A DNA stretch of 64,000 nt from Actinocatenispora thailandica. Lineage in GTDB: Bacteria > Actinomycetota > Actinomycetes > Mycobacteriales > Micromonosporaceae. The translations under genes were made by a program, and so were the position numbers. Where the stretch lies: NCBI RefSeq assembly GCF_016865425.1, contig NZ_AP023355.1, forward strand, positions 4,276,198 through 4,340,197, in the 5' to 3' direction. Each line of letters starts with the position of its first letter. Position 1 is the stretch's first letter. This document shows positions 1-8,955 of the stretch, one piece after another. The notes beneath the pieces are model-generated. The model was not told where the DNA came from. It did not search any database and saw only the letters and a program-made list of their open reading frames with translations.

Positions 1-1
1 C

Positions 2-445
2 GGGACAATCGACCCCACCCTTGCGCCGCTGGCCGCCGCTACCGCACTGCGCAACACCGCCACCCTCTGCCTGACCAGCGCACTGATACACCACGACCTG
101 ACCGACCAGATCCCGTTCGGCACCGACATCGCCCTGCCACGCGGCCAGCGCCACCCCGCCGGATTCGAACACGTCACCTGGCACAGCTTCGACCCCACCA
201 CATTCACCATCGGCCGCGAGACCTTCGACGCAGCGGACGGGCTGCATCTGGCCACGTATTCAGCCGAACGCACCATCATCGACAGCTTCCGCCTCGCCCA
301 CCACGAAGGCCCAGACCTCGCCTACACGGCCCTACGCCGCTGGCTACAGCGACGCGGAAGCTCCCCAGCATCGCTGCTACAGGTCGCGGCATCGTTCCCG
401 AAAACACTTTCCAGAATCCGGCAAGCGCTGGAGGCCCTGCTGTGA
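2..445 (+). CDS. AbiEi-type antitoxin / transcriptional regulator, C-terminal part
   Basis: The frame is open from the window edge to a TGA at 443-445, giving 147 visible residues; the start lies outside. The tail holds features usual for AbiEi-like type IV antitoxins: a strand-rich block with DIALPRGQ and a following FTIGRETFDAADGLHLATYSAERTI-type segment (about residues 60-95), then a helical end with ALRRWLQRRG. In that family the protein represses its own operon and neutralises the AbiEii nucleotidyltransferase. Its stop overlaps a GTG that begins the expected toxin gene, but that toxin is cut after 19 codons. The family call rests on recognition of the C-terminal pattern only. Confidence 0.7.
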   Translation, partial: GTIDPTLAPLAAATALRNTATLCLTSALIHHDLTDQIPFGTDIALPRGQRHPAGFEHVTWHSFDPTTFTIGRETFDAADGLHLATYSAERTIIDSFRLAHHEGPDLAYTALRRWLQRRGSSPASLLQVAASFPKTLSRIRQALEALL

Positions 446-501
446 CCCCACCGGCACCCACCCGCGGCACCGCTGCCGGCCGCGCCTACCTCGTGGCATG
501 A
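442..501 (+). pseudogene. AbiEii toxin gene remnant (first 19 codons)
   Basis: A GTG at 442 overlaps the antitoxin stop in the way typical of abiEi-abiEii pairs. It reads VTPPAPTRGTAAGRAYLVA and then stops. The TRGTAAGRAYL part looks like the N-terminus of AbiEii nucleotidyltransferase toxins, which normally continue for about 300 residues. The rest of the toxin is missing and unrelated genes follow. I infer a deletion or replacement with a breakpoint near 490. Confidence 0.55.
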
Positions 502-1202
502 GCCGGCGCGAGACCCGGCTCGATCGGGACATCGCCGCGATGCTGGCGGCCAAGGCGTTCACCGAGATTCGGTACCTGGCCGGCGACGCTCGACGCAGCC
601 CGCAGAACACTTCCGCCGAGGAAGACCTGGAGCGCATCAGGTTCCTGGCAGATCTGTGTCACAACCTGCCACCGATCGCCCGGCCGCGCCCGTGGCGGCC
701 GTCCCGCCGGGGAGCCCCCGGCGGCAGCCGTGAGCAGGCGATGGCCGAGCGGCCGATGGGCTGGACCTGGCACACCACCGGCCCGGAAGGACGCGCCTGG
801 ATGCTGCGCCACATCGAGCAAGACGGGCGCCGCTGGACACCACCACCGCCATTGCCGGCGCACCACACAGGCCCGTCACCGATGACGCTGCGGCAGCAGA
901 TCACCGTTCTGCTGGGGCGCTGGCCGGTTCGGGCCCCGGCCGGGCGCCTGCCGTTGCCCGCGGAAGCGCACGTCCTCAAAGCCCTCGACACCGACGCGGT
1001 CTGCGCCCTGTACGCAGAAGCCGGACGGCTGCGACTCGGCATCGGTCACGGCGGACCATGGCGAGCCCACCTGGACCCCGACGGGGTCCACTACCTCGTG
1101 ACGGACCCCGCCAACTACTACTGGCCAGGCAACACCGACGGCAAAGGCGGCACGATCCGCTGGTGGCAAGTGCACCGCACTGTTACGGATGTACGACGGT
1201 GA
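498..1202 (+). CDS. hypothetical protein (234 aa)
   Basis: I do not recognise this protein. It starts with ATG inside the toxin remnant's last codons. The N-terminal 70 residues are charged and helical. The centre has a tryptophan-rich GWTWHTTGPEGRAWMLRHIE segment. The C-terminal third has a glycine/tryptophan-rich HGGPWRAHLDPDGVHYL run followed by YYWPGNTDGKGG. No signal peptide or membrane segment is visible. It overlaps the next small gene by 14 bp, suggesting co-transcription. The low-complexity middle (about residues 60-80) is rich in Arg, Pro and Gly. Confidence 0.55.
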   Translation: MSRRETRLDRDIAAMLAAKAFTEIRYLAGDARRSPQNTSAEEDLERIRFLADLCHNLPPIARPRPWRPSRRGAPGGSREQAMAERPMGWTWHTTGPEGRAWMLRHIEQDGRRWTPPPPLPAHHTGPSPMTLRQQITVLLGRWPVRAPAGRLPLPAEAHVLKALDTDAVCALYAEAGRLRLGIGHGGPWRAHLDPDGVHYLVTDPANYYWPGNTDGKGGTIRWWQVHRTVTDVRR

Positions 1203-1413
1203 GCAAGTCAGCGCCATGATCGCCGTACTCCCGGCAACCTTCACAGCGTTGCGCTCGACCCTGCCGCGACGAGAACAGCTGCGACTCGCTCACCGCGCTC
1301 GCGCCACAGTACGCGACACATACCTCTGGAGCCGAGCCCACAAGACCAACTGCGGACCACAGCTCTGCGGCTACCTCCCCGAGGGCGCCGACGAACCTCC
1401 ACCAGACAACTGA
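1189..1413 (+). CDS. small hypothetical protein (74 aa)
   Basis: This small ORF overlaps the upstream gene by 14 bp in another frame. An alternative ATG at 1216 would remove nine residues. The product is mostly helical with a charged centre (LPRREQLRLAHRARATVRD) and two cysteines near the end (NCGPQLCGYLPEG). No family is recognised. The overlap and shared direction favour co-expression with the upstream gene. It could still be a chance ORF in GC-rich DNA. Confidence 0.4.
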   Translation: MYDGEQVSAMIAVLPATFTALRSTLPRREQLRLAHRARATVRDTYLWSRAHKTNCGPQLCGYLPEGADEPPPDN

Positions 1414-1620
1414 CGAGCAGGGCACCGGCCATCGCCGTATCCCCCGGCCACCGTGAGCTGGCGTCTGCGTCCAAGTCGCGTAGAGGACACAACCGCTGCT
1501 CGATGGCCGGCAGGGGGCCGGCATGCTGGGGCAGCCTGAACCGCATCACTGCCACCGGCAGCGCCTGCCTCAGCTTCCGTCAGCTCGGCAGAGCGCCTGG
1601 TAGGGCGGCAGGTCACTGGC

Positions 1621-2034
1621 TCATCGGGCGGACGCCAGAAGGACCCGGTCCGGCACGGCTGTCCAGTCGCGGAGCGCGCCCAGCGGCATCGGTTCGATCC
1701 TGTACGGGTGCGCCGGCAAGCCTGCGGCCAGTCGGTCCTGCTGGGTGGTGAGCCATGCAGCTGTCACCGCGGTGGACGTCGGGTAGACGGCGACGCAGGA
1801 GGGGTTGGTGGTTTCGTTGAGCCACCAGGACTGCAGGGCGGTGCAGAATCCGGCGGGGTCGGCGTCGCCGCACCAGAACCGGTCGGGTTGGGCGGTGTCG
1901 GCGGCGCGGGCGATGCCGATGTATCCGCTCCGGTCATCGAGCCGCAGCCGTTCCCACGGCTGTGACCAGACGACGGGTGCTCCGATCCGGCCGCACGCCG
2001 CTCCGGTGGTGGATGCTGGTGCCGTCGTGTGCAT
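1621..2034 (-). CDS. hypothetical protein (137 aa)
   Basis: A minus-strand ORF of unknown function. The N-terminal half has WSQPWERLRLDDRSGYIGIARA followed by a CGDADPAGFCTALQSWW segment. The C-terminal half ends in WTAVPDRVLLASAR. There is no signal peptide or membrane helix. It lies 75 bp downstream of the GNAT gene on the same strand and may be the last gene of that operon. Competing frames overlap it, so the call is moderate. Confidence 0.45.
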   Translation of the reverse strand: MHTTAPASTTGAACGRIGAPVVWSQPWERLRLDDRSGYIGIARAADTAQPDRFWCGDADPAGFCTALQSWWLNETTNPSCVAVYPTSTAVTAAWLTTQQDRLAAGLPAHPYRIEPMPLGALRDWTAVPDRVLLASAR

Positions 2035-2109
2035 GAACAGTCCAGCCCTTCCATAGGGGATGGTGCGGCGCAGCCGTGTGGCAACCGGTCGGAGGCGCCG
2101 CGCACGGGA

Positions 2110-2724
2110 TCAGTTGGTGGATGGCGGGGTGCGCCACATGCGGTACATCGACCCACCCGCCGGCAGCCGTAGCTCGTAGCGCGCGCCGGGCAGCGGCTGG
2201 TAGCCGTGTCGGGCGTAGAGGCGTGCGCTGTGCTGATTGGAGGCGACGAGGTAGGCGGGCCGTGCCTGGTGGTCGAGCCGGCGGTGGTGCTCGCGCAGGA
2301 GCCGGCCGCCGATTCCTCGTGCTTGGTATTCGGGGGCAACGGCCAGGAATCCGAGGTAGTCGTGGGCGGTGGCGGGTGTGTGGTGGTGCAGCAGTTCGTC
2401 GAATTCCAGGAACCGCTGCAGCCTCGGTTCGCCGACGACCGAGGCGACGCGGCGGTCGTAGTCGGCCGGTCCGGGATCGTCGCTGGCGTACCAGAGCGCG
2501 ACGCCGACGATCGCGCTGGATGTGTCATCGAGGGCGACCTGCGCGGAGGCGCCGTGGGACAGGGCGTGGGCGACGTGGATGGCGAAGTAGCCGCGCATGA
2601 TCGCCGAACGCTGCCCGACTTCCGGGACCAGCCAGCGGTTGGCGTCGAGGTGGAAGAAGCTGGTGTCGATGAGCTCGACGATCCGGTCGCGGTCCTGTTC
2701 GCGGGCGACGCGCACGATCGTCAT
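2110..2724 (-). CDS. GNAT family N-acetyltransferase
   Basis: A 204-residue protein with the GNAT fold. The acetyl-CoA binding motif A is clear at about residues 125-150 (LGFLAVAPEYQARGIGGRLL, with the Q-x-x-G-x-G loop). A C-terminal ARLYARHGYQPL follows, as in small-molecule acetyltransferases. The substrate is not apparent. The ATG overlaps the stop of the upstream permease gene as ATGA (2721-2724), so the two are probably translationally coupled. The enzyme may act on whatever that transporter imports or exports. Confidence 0.85.
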   Translation of the reverse strand: MTIVRVAREQDRDRIVELIDTSFFHLDANRWLVPEVGQRSAIMRGYFAIHVAHALSHGASAQVALDDTSSAIVGVALWYASDDPGPADYDRRVASVVGEPRLQRFLEFDELLHHHTPATAHDYLGFLAVAPEYQARGIGGRLLREHHRRLDHQARPAYLVASNQHSARLYARHGYQPLPGARYELRLPAGGSMYRMWRTPPSTN

Positions 2725-4217
2725 GCCAGGGCTCCTTCGGTCTGGGCGTCGTCGGCGAGGTCTGCGTCGGTTCCGAGTCCGATGCGCCGCCACTGCTGCG
2801 GCCGTACTCGCCGCAGCACCAAGCCCAGCGCTCCCAGCACGACGAGCAGGGCGAAGGGGATCGCGGGCAGGATCCAGCGCAACAGACTGCCGGGGGCCAC
2901 GCCGAGCAGGACGTCGTAGTTGATCACCGACAGCACGACCATCACGCTCAGCAGCACGAACGCGGTCAACGGCAGCACCGCACGAACCGCAGACCACTCG
3001 GCATCGCGCTCCCCGCCACGAATGCGGCGGCGGAAGTAGACGAACACCGACAGGCTCACCAGCGCGAACAGCACCATGACCATGAACCCGCCGAGGGTGC
3101 CGCCGTAGTAGAACAGGGTCACCAGCGGGTCCCAGCCGGCCACGTACCAGACGCCGATGGCCGCCAGCCCGATCCCTGCCTGCAGGAGGGCCGCGGTGGC
3201 CGGTACGCCCTGCCGGATGCTGGGGCGGCCGACCGCGGCGGGGAACCAGAACCCTTCTCGCGCCAGGGAGAACGCGTACCGGTTGCAGGTCATCGCGAAC
3301 GTGATCAGCGCGATCAGCACCGACGTGCCGAACAGTGCGTTCGCGACGTCGATGATCACTGGTCCGACGTAGGGGCGGGCCAGGTCGAACAGCAGGCTCT
3401 GCGCTTCGGCCTGCGCGCGGTGCACCAGGTTGTGGTCGCCGGCGACCCAGCCCATCAGCCAGGACGTCAGCGAATAGAGCGCGGTGATGAGAAGCATCGC
3501 GGTCACGGTGCCGCGCACGATGGCCCGCTTGCGGTTGCGGGTCTCGGACTGCATCACCACACCCAGCTCGACCCCGACGAACGCGAGGAACGCGATGCAC
3601 ACCGTGGTCGCGACCCCGCCGGCCGTGCCGCCGAGCAGGTGCGCCGGGTTGAGCGTGCCCCACTGCGGGGTGCCCTGGTACGGGTGCGGGGCGAGGAAGG
3701 CGTCCAGCACGACCACGAGGGCAACCTCGCAGAGCATCAGCGTCGAGACGAACCAGCCGGTGATCTTGATCCGGAACAGCCCGGAGATCAGCACCAGCGC
3801 CCAGGCGGCGAGTTGCACCTGCAGGGTCGTGATGTGCAGACCGGTCCAGCCCGACAGCACGCCAGACACGAACGGGCCGATCAGCCCGTACAGGCCGACT
3901 TGCAATGCGACGTAGGCGAGGTAGGCGATGGGGCCGGCGGCCAGCGCCACCGACCGGGACAGTCCATGGGCGATGATCGAGTAGAAGGCGCCGGGGTTGG
4001 CGGTGCGTTTGCTCATCGCCAGATAGCCGGGCAGGAACAGGCCGATCACGCCGGCCACCACGACGAACGCCCACGGGACCGCGGTGACCTGCGTCGCGGC
4101 GTACATGGTGGTGACCACGCCGCACAGCACCGTCAACGGCGCCTGCGAGCTCATGATGAACACGGTCGTATGCACGGTGGACAGCTGGTTGGGTCTCAGT
4201 ACAGCCGGATGCGCCAT
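2721..4217 (-). CDS. APC superfamily amino acid/polyamine-type permease
   Basis: A 498-residue multi-pass membrane protein. The start is set at the ATG at 4217 because AAGGAG lies about 5 bases upstream, although the frame is open to 4295. The first helix region has the APC pattern with TANPGAFYSIIAHGLSRSVA (about residues 60-80), like the Gly-rich helix 3 region of amino acid permeases. About twelve hydrophobic segments can be counted. The substrate is unknown. It is coupled by ATGA overlap to the GNAT gene. Confidence 0.85.
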   Translation of the reverse strand: MAHPAVLRPNQLSTVHTTVFIMSSQAPLTVLCGVVTTMYAATQVTAVPWAFVVVAGVIGLFLPGYLAMSKRTANPGAFYSIIAHGLSRSVALAAGPIAYLAYVALQVGLYGLIGPFVSGVLSGWTGLHITTLQVQLAAWALVLISGLFRIKITGWFVSTLMLCEVALVVVLDAFLAPHPYQGTPQWGTLNPAHLLGGTAGGVATTVCIAFLAFVGVELGVVMQSETRNRKRAIVRGTVTAMLLITALYSLTSWLMGWVAGDHNLVHRAQAEAQSLLFDLARPYVGPVIIDVANALFGTSVLIALITFAMTCNRYAFSLAREGFWFPAAVGRPSIRQGVPATAALLQAGIGLAAIGVWYVAGWDPLVTLFYYGGTLGGFMVMVLFALVSLSVFVYFRRRIRGGERDAEWSAVRAVLPLTAFVLLSVMVVLSVINYDVLLGVAPGSLLRWILPAIPFALLVVLGALGLVLRRVRPQQWRRIGLGTDADLADDAQTEGALA

Positions 4218-4266
4218 TGCCGCTCCTTCACAAAGAGACATTCGATAATAAGAATGGATGAAAGGG

Positions 4267-5115
4267 TTATATTGCGGTAGCGGCGTCGCGGGCAAACGCC
4301 GCGTACGCGTGCTGCACGAGCCGCCGCAGATCTGCCGGCAGCAGCGGCAGCGTCGATGCGAGGCTGACGTCCCTGTACGTAGTGTCGCGGCGGATCCGGC
4401 GCGAGAGCCCGACCCGGTCCATCAGCGCGGCGATCACGGCATCTTCGGTCGACAGCTTGGCGCCACGCGAAATCATCCGCGGGATCCGGACGGTTGCGTT
4501 GAGCGCTCCGGTCAGGTGCCCGTCGGCCGGCAACAGTCGGATCTGGCCGCGGGGACCGCGTGAGCGGCGCGCCACGCCGGCCCGGACGAGGCGGTCGGCA
4601 ACCAGGTCCTCGATCTCGAAGCCCAGCCGCGGCTCGCTGTATTCGCGGCGCGGGCTCTTGCGTTCGGCGAGATCCACGATCCAGTCTCGGGCCGTGCGCG
4701 GCTGGCGCTGGCGCAGCACGCTTTCTGCCACCCAGCGATGCGCGGCATCGGATCGACGCGTCACCGCCAACACCCCGTCGGTGTCGCGACGCGTGTCCAC
4801 GAACACCGCGCCCGGCACCCGCCGCTGCCGGCGGCGCCCAGACCGAACCAGATCGGCGACGCTGGCGTCCATACAGCTCGCCCGGCCGGCCAGCACCAGC
4901 TCGGCGAGGACACCCGCCACCAGCGCCCTCCGCAACGTCTGCGACCGCGCCTCGTGCCGGCCATCGAACGGGTTGGTCAAGATCCGCAGCAGCTCCCCGG
5001 CCACACCCCACTGCCCGTAGATCCGGCGCGAGCCACTCCGGTACGACGCGATGCTGGCCGCCAGCTCATCCAGCAGCCGCCGCTCCCGCTCGTACGCCTC
5101 CTCAAGCTCACTCAC
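4267..5115 (-). CDS. GPP34 (GOLPH3-like) family protein
   Basis: About 282 residues. The GTG at 5115 (VSELEEAYERE) is preferred to the upstream ATG because of a purine-rich GGCGGAAAG just upstream. Central features match actinobacterial GPP34 proteins: ALVAGVLAELVLAGR near residue 70 and the later DLVADRLVRAGVARRSRG with LSTEDAVIAALMDRVGLSRR. In eukaryotes the family binds phosphatidylinositol-4-phosphate; in actinomycetes the role is unknown. It is separated from the permease start by 49 bp, on the same strand. Confidence 0.75.
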   Translation of the reverse strand: MSELEEAYERERRLLDELAASIASYRSGSRRIYGQWGVAGELLRILTNPFDGRHEARSQTLRRALVAGVLAELVLAGRASCMDASVADLVRSGRRRQRRVPGAVFVDTRRDTDGVLAVTRRSDAAHRWVAESVLRQRQPRTARDWIVDLAERKSPRREYSEPRLGFEIEDLVADRLVRAGVARRSRGPRGQIRLLPADGHLTGALNATVRIPRMISRGAKLSTEDAVIAALMDRVGLSRRIRRDTTYRDVSLASTLPLLPADLRRLVQHAYAAFARDAATAI

Positions 5116-5664
5116 CGCTTTCCGCCGTCTGACTCGCCCGGACCACGAACGAGCGCCGGGGCCGCGCTCCAGCACCACGCCCGTGGGTTGCTCGAACGCT
5201 CGCGAGCCGCGCAGGCGGGCCAGCTGCGTTTCGGAGCCACTGACAGTTCCTTCCGATCGAGGACCCGCAATGCGGGTTGTCGTCGTGGATGGCGCCGGGG
5301 CGGGCGGGTTGTTCGATCACCCGTCGCGGGGAGCTACCGGGCTCGCCGCGCCCGCCCCGGGCCAGTTCGTGGGGTGCTGACCTTCACCGGACAGCACCGT
5401 GGGGAGCGTGGAAGCGTTGCCGGGCAACGCTCTCGGCGGCTCCTGTCTAGACGATCGCCCAGACGCACGCTGCGGTCGAGGGACTCGGCACGGACAACGG
5501 CGCTGTCCGCATCGCCCGGCCTATGTCCGCTTCGGAAAGATGTACGCAACCGGTAAGCTCGAAAGCTGTCTGTCCAGGTTCAACCAGCCGTCCCGAGCCC
5601 GAGGAGCAGAAGTCGTGTCAGACCGCGCCCGGCGTCGTGCCCGGGTGAGCTGAGGAGCGCGCCG
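5116..5664 (+). other. 549-bp non-coding interval between divergent genes
   Basis: No convincing gene is seen. The interval separates the minus-strand GPP34 gene from the plus-strand XRE regulator. A perfect 7-bp stem with a 3-base loop (GCGTTGC-CGG-GCAACGC) sits at 5414-5430. A GAGGAG ribosome site precedes the regulator ATG at 5665. A 36-codon ORF at 5270-5380 is not supported by a ribosome site or by any similarity I can see. Confidence 0.5.
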
Positions 5665-7071
5665 ATGGGTCAAGCGCCCCGCCACCTGGTTCCGTCGCGT
5701 TCGGCGGCGGACTACTTCGGCGCGCAGCTTCGGCACTGGCGACAACTGCGCGGGCTGTCCCAGCAGCAGCTCGGCCGCTTGACGTTGCACAGCGGCTCGC
5801 TGATCGGCAAGGTCGAGAAGGCCGAACGCACACCGCCGCCGGACCTGGCCCGCCGATGCGACGACGTCCTGCAGACCGGCGGTGCGCTGCAGCGCCTGGA
5901 CCCGCGGGCCAGCGTCGACGCCCAGCATGATCGCAACGCAGTCTCCGTCGTACTGTCCGAGGTTGGCCTTGCGTGGTCATCCGATCTGGCCGATACGGTG
6001 GAGGTCGCTGGTCAACTGTGGAGGGCGGACGTGGAACGGCGCAAAGTGGTGATCGGCGCGGCCTGGTCGGCCGCCGCGTTCGCCGCACCCGCCCGCGACT
6101 GGCTCGCCGCCTGGACCGAACCGAACCCGACGCGCGCCGACGGCCGGCGGGTGGGCGCGGCCGAGGTGGACGTCGTCTGGTCGATGTGCGGCACCTTCGC
6201 CAACCTCGATCACCAGCTCGGCGGCGGCCATGCCCGCACGACGCTCGCGCACTACCTGAACACCGCGGTACTGCCGATGCTCAAGGGCAGCTACAGCCAA
6301 CGCATCGGCACCCAGCTTCTGGCGGCTACCGCGCGGCTGTGCGACATCGGCGGGTTCATGGCCTTCGACTGCCGCCGACCCGGACTGGCGCAGCGCTACT
6401 ACATCCAGGCGCTGCGGCTGGCGAGAGACAGCGGCGACCGCAGCATCGGCGCGCACATCCTGGCCGACATGTCCATGCAGGCCCAGTACATGGGCGACGG
6501 ACGCGAAGCGCTGGCGCTGGCCCGAGCCGGCCAACGCACCGCACGCGACTGCGGATCGTCGCTGTCGATGGCCCGCTGCTGCGCCCTGGAAGCCCGCGCA
6601 CACGCGCTGCTCGGCGACGGCGGCTCGTGCGGCCAGGCCATGACCCGCGCGGAACGGGCCCTGACCGCGGCCACCGACGAGGAACCGTCCTGGGTCACGT
6701 TCTTCACCTCCGAACAACTCGCCGCGGAGTTCATGTACGCCGCGGGCGAGTTGGGACGACACGCTGACGTGCAGCGGTTCGCGCCCGCCGTCCTCGCGTC
6801 CTCGGCGGGCATGCAACGGCGCCTGGCCCTGGCGACCGCCACCCTCGCCTCCTCATACCTGCCGGGTGGCGGCGCCGGCAACCACACCGCGGACATCGAC
6901 CAAGCGTGCGAGGTCCTGCGCGCGGCCGTTCCGGTGGCTGCGACGCTCGCGAGCCCGCGGACGGTCAACATCCTGCACGCGGTCCGGGCTCAGCTTCGCG
7001 CCCACCGTTCCCGACCCGCCGTCGAGCAACTCGACAGCGAGATGGAGAGCGTGCTCGGTGCCGCATCCTGA
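5665..7071 (+). CDS. XRE-family helix-turn-helix regulator with TPR-like C-terminal region
   Basis: A 468-residue protein. Residues about 15-60 form an HTH_3 domain (FGAQLRHWRQLRGLSQQQLG, then LIGKVEKAERTPPPDLARRCD). The long C-terminal part is all helical, with TPR-like pairs such as AQRYYIQALRLARDSGD and DGREALALARAGQRTARDCG. This layout is common in actinomycete regulators that sense a ligand or peptide through the TPR part. The ATG is preceded by GAGGAG. The last 14 bases overlap the downstream phosphotransferase gene, so the two form an operon. Confidence 0.85.
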   Translation: MGQAPRHLVPSRSAADYFGAQLRHWRQLRGLSQQQLGRLTLHSGSLIGKVEKAERTPPPDLARRCDDVLQTGGALQRLDPRASVDAQHDRNAVSVVLSEVGLAWSSDLADTVEVAGQLWRADVERRKVVIGAAWSAAAFAAPARDWLAAWTEPNPTRADGRRVGAAEVDVVWSMCGTFANLDHQLGGGHARTTLAHYLNTAVLPMLKGSYSQRIGTQLLAATARLCDIGGFMAFDCRRPGLAQRYYIQALRLARDSGDRSIGAHILADMSMQAQYMGDGREALALARAGQRTARDCGSSLSMARCCALEARAHALLGDGGSCGQAMTRAERALTAATDEEPSWVTFFTSEQLAAEFMYAAGELGRHADVQRFAPAVLASSAGMQRRLALATATLASSYLPGGGAGNHTADIDQACEVLRAAVPVAATLASPRTVNILHAVRAQLRAHRSRPAVEQLDSEMESVLGAAS

Positions 7072-7993
7072 CCAGGCCATAGCGCCAGCCGCCGTCGACC
7101 TCGACACGACGCTCCGCAACGCTTGCGCCCTCCGTGGTGTCTCGGCCGACGGCGCGCGGCTGCTCCACCATTCCAGCAACGCGGTGTTCCACCTGCCGGC
7201 GGCCGACCTCGTCGCCCGGCTCACCCCCGGCGACGATGTCGGCGACCGGCTCCGCGCGACGCAGTGCATCACCCGCTGGCTGGCGACCGAGCAGGGTTTC
7301 CCCGCCACCAGGCCAGCAGACATCGGTCCCGTTGAAGACAAGGCCGCTACGGTCACCTTCTGGCGGTACTACCCGCAGCCCAGCCCGGCCCCGGATCCCA
7401 GCTCGGCAGACCTCGCCGGGCTGCTGCGCCGGCTGCATCACATCAACCAGGCGCCGCCGGCGACCCTGGATACCTGGGTACCGCTCGCGTCCCTGGACAC
7501 CGCACTTCACGACCGCACCATCAATGCCCCGCTGACCTCCGACGAACGACGCTGGCTCCTCGACGAGGTCAACCGCGTCCGCGACGACTGCTACAACCTG
7601 GACTATCCCCTCGATCAGGGGCTGATCCACGGCGACGCCTGGGCCGGCAACCTGCTGCGCGGCCACGACGGCTACCTGCTGGGCGACTGGGACTGGCTGG
7701 CCTGGGGCCCACGAGAGATCGACCTGATCCCCACCTGGCACGCCGCGACCCGCTACGGACGAGGCGCCGCCTGGTCCGCCGCCTTCGCTACGGAGTACGG
7801 CTACGACCTGTCGAACTGGCCCGGGTTCGCGTCCCTGCTCCACATGCGCGACCTGGTCCAGCTCACCGGCCCGCTTCGCCGCGCGGCGACCAGTGAACGC
7901 CATCGCCGCATGCTGCGTCAGCGTTTCGACGCGATCCGCGCCGGCGACCCCACGCCTTGGACCGCCTTCCAACCAGGCGCTGACACGACGTAG
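7058..7993 (+). CDS. aminoglycoside-phosphotransferase-family protein
   Basis: A 311-residue kinase-fold protein. The Brenner motif is intact (LIHGDAWAGNLL, about residue 188), followed by the metal-binding stretch LLGDWDWLAWGPREIDLIP in place of the usual DFG-like aspartate. The N-terminal lobe is reduced. The start is GTG at 7058, inside the last codons of the XRE gene. Such XRE-phosphotransferase pairs are frequent in actinomycetes; the substrate is unknown and need not be an antibiotic. The residues needed for phosphotransfer are present. Confidence 0.85.
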   Translation: MPHPDQAIAPAAVDLDTTLRNACALRGVSADGARLLHHSSNAVFHLPAADLVARLTPGDDVGDRLRATQCITRWLATEQGFPATRPADIGPVEDKAATVTFWRYYPQPSPAPDPSSADLAGLLRRLHHINQAPPATLDTWVPLASLDTALHDRTINAPLTSDERRWLLDEVNRVRDDCYNLDYPLDQGLIHGDAWAGNLLRGHDGYLLGDWDWLAWGPREIDLIPTWHAATRYGRGAAWSAAFATEYGYDLSNWPGFASLLHMRDLVQLTGPLRRAATSERHRRMLRQRFDAIRAGDPTPWTAFQPGADTT

Positions 7994-8120
7994 CCGACAA
8001 GCTGGCGGTTCATTCCGCGCGAGGCGCTGACCTACATCCTCACCGTCAGTGTCCACGGTGGCCCCTGGATGGCACGCAGTCCCGGCGAACGCGGCCCACA
8101 AGCACGAGGAGGAGTGCTGG

Positions 8121-8825
8121 ATGAATCTGATGACCACGGCCACCACCGATGAGGCCGCGCGGGTGGCGACCGTGACCGTGTACTGCCGGTGGGGAGTTTC
8201 GAACAGCACGGGTCGCGGCTGCCGCTGATCACCGACACCGTGGCGGCCTGTGCCATCAGCCCAAGCGGTGGCCGAGACATACGACGTCCTACTCCTGCCG
8301 CCGGTCACCATCGCGTGCTCCAATGAGCATGTCGGCTGGCCCGGGACGGTCAGCATCCGGGCCCGTACCGCTGAGCCTGGTCATCGACGACATCTTCGAC
8401 TCTCTCCCGATCGGCCATTCAGAAGCTCGTGATCGTCAACGGGCACGGCGGCAACCACGTACTCGACAACATCGTGCTGAAACAACGTCGAGAGCCCGAA
8501 GATGTCGCTGTTCCCCGCCCGGCATGACTGGGAGCAGGCACGTGCGGCGGCCCACCTGGAGAGCAGCATGCATGAAGACATGCACGCCCGCGAGATCGAA
8601 CCCCCGCTGCTGCTACACGCCTTCCCTGAGCTCATCCGCAGCGGCCCCGACGACGTCGATCACATCGCCAACGATCGCCCATACCTGACAACCCTCGGCA
8701 TGCGTAGCTACACCACGAGCGGCGTCATTGGACGCCCATCACTGGGAACCGTCGAGAAGGGCGGGGCCGTACTCGACAACCTCGTCGACAGCTTCTCGAC
8801 ACATCTGGAGATGCTCGGGCCGTAG
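8121..8825 (+). pseudogene. creatininase-family hydrolase pseudogene (several frameshifts)
   Basis: An ATG at 8121 follows a GAGGAGGAG ribosome site. Family segments then appear in order but in different frames: PVGSFEQHGSRLPLITDT, LLLPPVTIACSNEH, LVIVNGHGGNHVL, and a final block from MSLFPARHDW to LEMLGP with a TAG at 8825. The EQHG and NGHGGN motifs hold metal ligands of creatininase-type amidohydrolases (for example mycofactocin or riboflavin pathway relatives). At least four frame changes are needed to join them, so the gene is dead. Confidence 0.8.
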
Positions 8826-8955
8826 CTTGTGCGCAAGCGCGGCCCGGACAACTCCTCCAGAAGAACGGTTACCTGCCGCTACAACGGGGCACTTGCACGG
8901 GTCTGCACCCCACACCAACGCGATGAGCAGCGGCGCTGAATGATCGGCACCTGGA

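Noticed and set aside
2110-4125. 671-codon minus-strand frame covering the permease and the GNAT gene
   Set aside because: Only its last part (from 2724) is coding as GNAT; the first part is an Arg/Gly/Ala-rich shadow of the permease, which has clear membrane segments in another frame.
5270-5380. 36-codon ORF before the XRE gene
   Set aside because: No ribosome site, no recognisable product and very short.
7123-8356. Long minus frame across the phosphotransferase and the creatininase remnant
   Set aside because: It is antisense to a gene with intact kinase motifs and shows no family features.
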